Below, piece by piece: positions 58,451 through 64,000 of a DNA stretch of 64,000 bases (position 1 is the first letter of the stretch; every line of letters starts with the position of its first letter). The notes under the pieces were generated by a model. That model searched no databases, had not been told where the DNA came from, and saw only the letters and a list, made by a program, of their open reading frames with translations. The position numbers and the translations under genes are program-made. Source of the DNA: Branchiostoma lanceolatum (Eukaryota; Chordata; Leptocardii; Amphioxiformes; Branchiostomatidae); contig NC_089737.1 of the NCBI RefSeq assembly GCF_035083965.1, positions 13,257,029 to 13,321,028 of the forward strand, in the 5' to 3' direction.

Positions 58451-59264
58451 TGTTTGCCAATATTGCAATAATGAAAGTTCACAGGAACGTAATGGTAGGA
58501 AATACACTACAGTGCAAAATATCGGTCTCTACCAGAATTTTTTGGCATACTGAAAATGGAAGAACCAGAATAGAGGTACTGTGGAGCGGCGGTGGCAAAA
58601 CTCGCTACTGTATAGGAACAAATTAGAATTGAAATAAAAACAAGAGCTTTGCAAAAAGCTGGCGTTTCATCTACGTGGAAATTAACCTCCTTGGTTTATG
58701 AATTAGGTGACTGGTCTTACATGTCGTAAAGTGCAATGGAGCGAAATGAATTTTCTTCATTATCTATGTTAATTGGGCCTTAATTTGATGTTCACCTTCA
58801 CTGCATTGGCTTTCATTTCCACATATGCTACTGAACTGCCAAATATTGATAAGATCCGTTTACAGGTTGTCGAGTTATGCGGTACACATAATAACAGAAA
58901 TGCATAAAAAGCCTGCTATAGCAGTATCAACCCTCCTCATTCAGGTGTAGGAACTGAGAGGGTCATCATACTCGAATATGTGTATTTGTATCTGTACAGT
59001 ATATGTATGTGAAAAGGAATAAATATCACAAGTGATTGTGACACACTATTAGTCAGAAAGTACAAATGCAGTCTGCTCAGTGGCAGGATGGTCTGCTAAT
59101 GAGTACAAGTGCACAGTGTGCTTAGTGGCAGAAGTTAGTACAAATGCACAACCTGCTCGTTGGCAGAGGATTGTCTCGTAATGAGTTCAAGTTCACAATC
59201 TGTTTAGTGGCAGGATAGTCTTGTAATGAGTACAGGTGTGTACAGAAGTAAAAGCAGTAATAGA

Positions 59265-60580
59265 AGATTGAGTAACATTTTTATTAGTGCGAATAGTTGT
59301 TCTAATTGACCGTAAAGTTTGATTTAGTAGGCTTTGGTCCAATTCTGTGGCAGCTGGGGACTGCAGCAGTCACAACTGAAAGAAAAAGCAAAAACAAATG
59401 TTAGACATCTAATGCCAACTGAACATATTTAATATTTCAAAATTGGCTTGAATTGATTGGAGCAAGGAGGTTGAAAATATAGAAGGGGGAAGCTACTTGA
59501 CTGGAGGTGCAAATTGTCACTGTGACAATGATACGATATCGTGCTGATTACTGTGTGTTCCTAACTTCCAAAGAGTCTAATCTGGTGAAACGGAGTCAAA
59601 CTTGCATCAAAAATCCTGATCCCAACTGTAACACAAATATTTTGCTATCTCAAAGTATACCTGATCCTGGCAGTACCATTTTTAAAATAAAACGTATATT
59701 CTGATGAATATAATTTCTAATAAGTAATACTAGCTACGTCCAACGCTCATATTCTTGATCTACAGCCCTATGGTTGAAAAGCAAAAAAAAATGAGAATCT
59801 AAGTTCACATACAGTATGTCAACACAATTTGTAAAATTACAATATTTACATACACCTATATCACCCAGCATAGTAGTATCACATACAATTCCTTAAATAT
59901 AAAAAAAAAAAATTCTTTCAGCAGTTCAGTAGTGGTTTGAAGAAGTACTGCAACATGATTACTAAAAGAACAGATCTTCCTACCTGTTTGAATGGATCTA
60001 CTATAGTCTACTAAACTAAAGGAGGAAAGAAATGATTCACAAAGCATTTGGGAAAACGTGAGTGCATGAAGAAACAACAATATGCCCCCCCTCCCCCAGC
60101 CACTAATTTGTTTACAAAAACACAGACACGAGGCTATCGTTTTGTGCAGAATGCAGAGTAAAATAGGCCCCCAAATTACGTTGCAACAACACCAGAGGTC
60201 TTTCCCCTGGTCAGCGAGAGACCGTGTAAACAGCAGGCTAAATTATTTGACGACGCAAGTTTACTCCGTTTCGCTAATTATATGCACTAACTATAATTTG
60301 TACGGTAACTCGAACGAGTTATTTTTGTAATACCAGGGACGTCCTGGGTACATAATTCTCGATCTACATTTACCTGAATACACATACAGATGGACTAATG
60401 TTACCTATACGCAACTATAAGGCATATAAGATGAGATACCCTACCTCAGCGTTCGTTCCATGTCCAAAATGGTGGACCAAACTGTTCTGTTCATGCATGG
60501 TGTTCTGTCGCCCTCTGGAGTGGTCACCAAACGCGAAGAACCAATTCAAATAGCGCCAAATGAAATGAATAAGTTTGAAA
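59265..60580 (-). other. Possible two-exon transcript of unknown kind
   Basis: On the minus strand ATG at about 60498 opens a short frame (MHEQNSLVHHFGHGTNAE) ending at a good donor GAG|GTAGGG. A strong acceptor (GCTTTTTCTTTCAG) lies at 59376 and AATAAA at 59285-59280. Joined in phase 0, the frame stops after one more codon, so the product would be about 19 residues or the RNA is non-coding. Splice motifs only. Confidence 0.2.
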
Positions 60581-61746
60581 TCCCTTATTATCGTTGAATA
60601 GAAATAATAGTCAGACATTTAATTACATTATAAAACATATTATAAAACTATCTATAAAAGTTTAATATGTAGATTTAATTAATGTACTCAGCTTTTCCCA
60701 TTAATCAGTTGCAGCGTTTGCATGCGGTTACATGTGTGTCGTGAAATTCTAGACTATCTGATTTTCTTGCTCCTTTGCCATATAAGGCAGAGACTGAACA
60801 ACAAATTTAGACGGTCTTGCCATATAAGGTCTTATTGTGTGCGACACAGTGTTGAACCAAGCAGCAAGGTAGCAGCACGACTGCAAGGTAAAACCGATCT
60901 TATTGCGTTTCATCGCGAAGGCGATGAAACGCATAAAACTCCGTACTGTATAGAGCAAAAGAAGTGTAATACTTATTCATCTTTCAGGTTTGAAATCCGA
61001 TGGGATTCTATTATCAAGCTTGCACACAGATCGGGTATTTTCACAGATATTGTTCAGGAGCCGGAGTTCATATTGTTCAAACATGTACAATGGGAGACGA
61101 CTACGCGCCGGCGGGGAACGTTAGTTTGAACTTAACGCGTCAACGTTATGATTTCACCGGTACCCTACAAAATGTTATCTTGACCCATATCAGTGCATAC
61201 CTCGGGGGTTACTGATGCTTCATTACTGCAGTTTGTTATTGCCACAAATAAGGATTGCTAGTGTCAAGATTGTTGGAATTTTTTTCTTTAATGTAGGAAT
61301 GATATCAATGCATTTCACACATACCTTTTACATTAACCACAATGTAAAAAAAACCTCTTGAATGATAACAAAATACAGTACGTTCAAAATATTACATGAT
61401 TTATATCATATGCAATTATATCTAATACATACAAAGCACAAAAAAGGCTTCATGGCATACATGGTATTTGAATTAAGGAATACATTATATCTATAACTTA
61501 TAATGTAAAAGTAATGCAAGTACATAGATTATACATAGAGCTCAATTACATTATGTTTTGGTCGTTTGAGTAGTTCGTATTTTGAAGTATACATGAGAAT
61601 CTTATCACAAAGAGCCATTTACTTACATCAAGTAGCACCGTGCAATCAACCTGCTATTATTCTCAAAATGTAGAATGTCTATTCACTTAAAAATTTAGGG
61701 GTACAAGGCTACATTCAGGTTCATCAATTAACAACAAATGATTCAG
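60581..61746. other. Non-coding spacer / 3' flank of the kinase gene
   Basis: AT-rich. A 135-codon plus-strand frame at 60722-61129 and its neighbours have no family resemblance or splice context. Part of the stretch upstream of 61746 should be the kinase 3' UTR. Confidence 0.4.
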
Positions 61747-64000
61747 CTACTGATGAGCATTCTCGCACATGGCTGCAAACACCTCCGACATCTCAGCCGC
61801 ACTGACGCGCTTCTTATAGTCATAACAAAGCGCCTTTTCCAGAAGCTCCCTAACCCCCGGGAAAACATCATCCCTAATAGCTAACAAAGCATCAGGTGGG
61901 AGTCTCTCTTCCCTTTTCTTTCTAAGAACCCGTTCATAATGAACGTTAGAAACCCCATGCAGATCCCACAACTCTACGCCACTGAAGAGCTCTGCTAGGG
62001 TGCAGCCTAGGCACCAGATGTCGGAGGATTTCCCTACGGTTAGCCCGTCGTCACACTCCGGCGGAAGGTACTTGATGGGGGTGGGCGCGCTGCGATTGGT
62101 CCGGGTGAGGGTGGAGCTAATGGCCGCTGTCTTCAGTTTGGCGACGCCCAGATCGCACAGGTACGTGTGTAGGGTGTCTTTTGCTATCTGCAATTATCAA
62201 AGCGATTTGGTGTGAGTTAGACCATTTGAGAGGTTACAAATTTGCGGTCGTTAGCATTAGCGAAGCCGTATTGAAAAGCTACCTATTTAGTTGAGGATGA
62301 AAAGGACAAAAGAAGAATTGTTATTTGCCTAGTTACAATGTTAAGATGTGCACCCACACACTCATCAACAGTATGCAAAACGATCTGTAAAAAAACCTGC
62401 TAAGCGTCCATGTAGCAGTTGTCAAGCAATGTTCTACAGTGATAGGCAACTAAACTACGACTGTGATATAATGCAAAGAAACATATACATGTGTACTACG
62501 TCCTAGAAGCGTGACGTAATAGAAAAATTACTCATTGACCAGATGATTCATATCGTACAAATTGAACATCTGTTCATGGTGATGATGATGATGAACTGAT
62601 TTGAATGGACGTATCAACGTTATTATTGTAGTAACATATCAACGTTACCTACCAGTACATTTCCGGGTTTGATGTCCTGATGCACCAGGTCGTGCTTGTC
62701 GTGTAGGTAGGACACGGCGCTGCACAGGTCTGTAGCGATCTTACCCTTCACAGGCATCGTCTTCGGCACCTACATATATCAAGATCAATATGTTACAAAC
62801 ACAACAGTATCGTGGTTTTGAAAATCTGGAGTGTGCACATATTACCTTCTGTTACCAGTGAGGTAAGGGTGTCCACTTTTTGAAACTGGTGACAACGGTA
62901 CTAAATTATCATTCCCAAACGCAAAATCACCATAATACAAGGATCTAACACACAGTAGAACTGATCACATATACCTGGTGATATGTACACGATATGCATT
63001 GCCGTACAGCTTACTTGTGCGTGTAACAGGTAAAGCCATTTCAGTGCACAGCAGCGTGATTATCATTGTTTGGTTCCTGAACAGATTCTTAAAAGAAATG
63101 GAAAATAGCAGTTGCTAAGCTTAAGGTTGAAAAATCCTAGCCACTTTGTATTGAGGGTATCTACATAAAAGAGAAACTTCTAAATACTACGCTGGCGCAC
63201 TACGTTCATGCTTCAAAATCTAGACAATGTATATTCTATACCTTTACTGGTGATCGTGACGGTCTGAAGAGGATCGTGCCCAGGTCAACACCGTCCACAT
63301 ACGTCATCAGAAGGTACCTTCTGGTGTTGGGCTGCCAGCAGATACCAAGTAGCTGGACGATGTGGGGGTGGCGCAGCTCCCTGTTTGAAAAACAAACAAA
63401 AAAATGTGATTCAAACCGTTTGAAGTACAAGCGGATGGTTATTGCAATTCTTCAACCAGATCCTGACCTCGGTAGCAAAATCAAGGATTGTGTGATTAGA
63501 TCTAGGCCGACTGTCAGAGACCATTTTTGCCCCCGAAGATCTACTTGTACTTGGAGGCAAGGAATTGCAGCATTTGATAGCATGGCAAATTCAAGCAGAG
63601 GACGATATCTAATCCCGACCATTTTAAATCAATGCTTATGTCACACTTCCGTAAGGTCTCGTGTCATGAAAAATAGAGTCAGTCATGAAAAATAGAGTCA
63701 GTCATCCTTTAACCGGTCGAAAAATGGGGTCGACTTTTTGTGTTGAAAGCAGTTCATTGACAAGTCAAAGGCACAGTAATTTGGTGGTATGACCTTATTA
63801 ATGCCAAGAACGTGCACAAAGCCAACCTTAAGTAAAGCAACAGTACCGTAACAGTTTAACCTTTCCATAAAAGCATACTTAATTATCGTACGTCATTTTA
63901 ATTTACCTTAAGTAATCCATCTCTCGACGGAAGCTTTCGTAGGTCTGGTCTTCGTCATCGAATTCTTTGACTGCCACGCGTGTTCCCTGCCACTTCGCCA
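61747..64000 (-). CDS. Protein kinase, TKL-like, 3' part (5' end outside window)
   Basis: Four exons: 64000-63907 (cut by the window edge), 63380-63242, 62769-62653 and 62187-61747, all phase-compatible. The first carries the VAVK strand with the ATP-binding lysine (GTRVAVKEF) and helix C (FRREMDYL). The second has LRHPHIVQLLGICW, the hinge (LLMTYVDG) and the start of helix D. The third holds the catalytic loop as HQDIKPGNVL. The last has CDLGVAK at the metal-binding site, an activation segment ending in YLPPE, SSDIWCLGCTLAELFSG (helix F) and the C-lobe helices to HQ*. Lys, catalytic-loop Asp and Asn, and DLG Asp are all present, so activity is plausible, but HRD is HQD and DFG is DLG. No domain follows the kinase; what precedes it is unknown. 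The Ser/Thr versus Tyr specificity is more like Ser/Thr (DIKPGN). Closest family not identified. Confidence 0.85.

Noticed and set aside
1-64000. CRISPR arrays, operons, ribosome-binding sites, prophage or integron structures
   Set aside because: Split genes, GT-AG introns and metazoan families show a eukaryotic nuclear genome; no regularly spaced direct repeats of CRISPR type were seen.

Overview
The window looks like nuclear DNA from an invertebrate chordate, most likely an amphioxus (Branchiostoma). This is inferred from gene content and architecture, not from a database match. Genes are split into many short exons with GT-AG introns. Introns and spacers are packed with MITE-like inverted repeats and tRNA-derived SINEs. 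The protein families are metazoan: BCL-2 family, EML, KCTD/T1, FADD-like death domain, kringle plus discoidin, protein kinase. No bacterial operon, CRISPR array, rRNA or convincing functional tRNA gene is present. Gene models were built by hand from splice sites, reading phase and family resemblance; none has transcript support here.

Layout. (1) 1-7.9 kb: AT-rich and repeat-bearing, with a candidate TATA box and 5' non-coding exon near 5.4 kb. (2) 7.9-12.0 kb, plus: a five-exon BCL2L14/Bcl-G-like gene with a textbook BH3 motif and a BH2-like tail. (3) 16.4-22.8 kb, minus: a type II membrane protein with short cytoplasmic exons, one membrane segment, a coiled-coil stalk, a Gly/Pro-rich hinge, one kringle and an F5/8C (discoidin) domain whose last exon carries an apparent frameshift. 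A large foldback element sits in one intron. (4) 24.2-39.1 kb, plus: a 17-exon, 917-residue EML1/2/4-like microtubule-associated WD-repeat protein. Its N-terminal exon holds three RxxSxP repeats, and two internal exons have been partly duplicated in opposite ways. A two-exon KCTD-like (T1/BTB) gene lies antisense inside one EML intron. (5) 39.6-55.9 kb, minus: three tandem units, each encoding a 101-residue protein that is essentially one FADD-like death domain. Each unit has a micro first exon, and up to five further micro first exons with the same start pattern and the same phase lie between the units. A 1-kb, 9-bp-period GC minisatellite occupies intron 1 of unit 3, and a relic of a fourth unit lies at 57.9-58.5 kb. 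(6) 59.3-60.6 kb: a weakly supported two-exon minus-strand transcript. (7) 61.7-64.0 kb, minus: the 3' part of a protein kinase with HQD and DLG in place of HRD and DFG; its 5' end is outside the window.

Two gene sets with likely cell-death or innate-immunity roles share this interval: the Bcl-G-like gene and the death-domain array. The most unusual feature is that array. It is a recently amplified set of stand-alone adaptor-like death domains with interchangeable 8-residue (or 4-residue) N-termini supplied by separate micro-exons, which could be separate promoters.
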